Source: Proteobacteria bacterium UBA4656 (GTDB lineage: Bacteria > Pseudomonadota > Gammaproteobacteria > Xanthomonadales > Ahniellaceae). Taken from it: a stretch of DNA of 7,623 bases. The stretch's first letter is position 1. Each line of letters opens with the position of its first letter. Shown one piece after another: positions 6,436 through 7,623 of the stretch. The notes beneath the pieces are model-generated. The model worked only from the letters and a program-made list of their open reading frames with translations. It ran no database searches and was not told where the DNA came from. Position numbers and translations under genes: made by a program. Where the stretch lies: positions 777 through 8,399 of the forward strand of contig DHLY01000007.1 of the NCBI GenBank assembly GCA_002405525.1, given 5' to 3'.

Positions 6436-7623
<1,188 letters not shown>

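Overview
The window is GC-rich (about 70% by eye) and packed with genes. Protein content and order point to a gammaproteobacterium of the Xanthomonadaceae/Lysobacteraceae. The layout resembles the rpf (DSF quorum-sensing) locus of Xanthomonas: rpfG and rpfC on the plus strand converge on rpfB (fadD) and rpfA (aconitase) on the minus strand. The organism assignment and the locus comparison rest on remembered family knowledge, not on a search.

Left part (1-3875, plus strand): the C-terminal half of an HD-GYP protein (RpfG-like); a 701-residue membrane hybrid sensor kinase closely resembling RpfC; then a complete DNA polymerase IV (dinB). Middle: a 207-bp gap with no gene between convergent dinB and fadD. 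Right part: a complete long-chain acyl-CoA ligase (fadD/rpfB-like, minus); a small plus-strand predicted lipoprotein with an NTF2-like look and an uncertain start; an almost pure G/C convergent intergenic stretch with hexamer repeats and inverted repeats; and the C-terminal part of aconitase A (minus), running off the right edge.

The main observation is that both signalling partners keep intact reading frames but have lost key catalytic residues. The HD-GYP domain reads Tyr-Asp where His-Asp is expected. The RpfC-like protein keeps its membrane sensor, H-box His and receiver Asp, but lacks recognisable N, G1, F and G2 ATP-binding boxes. It has also lost part of the receiver acidic pocket, the receiver Lys and Thr/Ser, and the HPt phosphoacceptor His (now Gln). 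rpfF, the DSF synthase gene that sits between rpfB and rpfC in Xanthomonas, is absent from that place, and dinB lies there instead. This suggests either a DSF locus decaying after loss of its signal synthase, or a signal sensor and partner rewired to work without phosphotransfer. The sequence alone cannot separate these.
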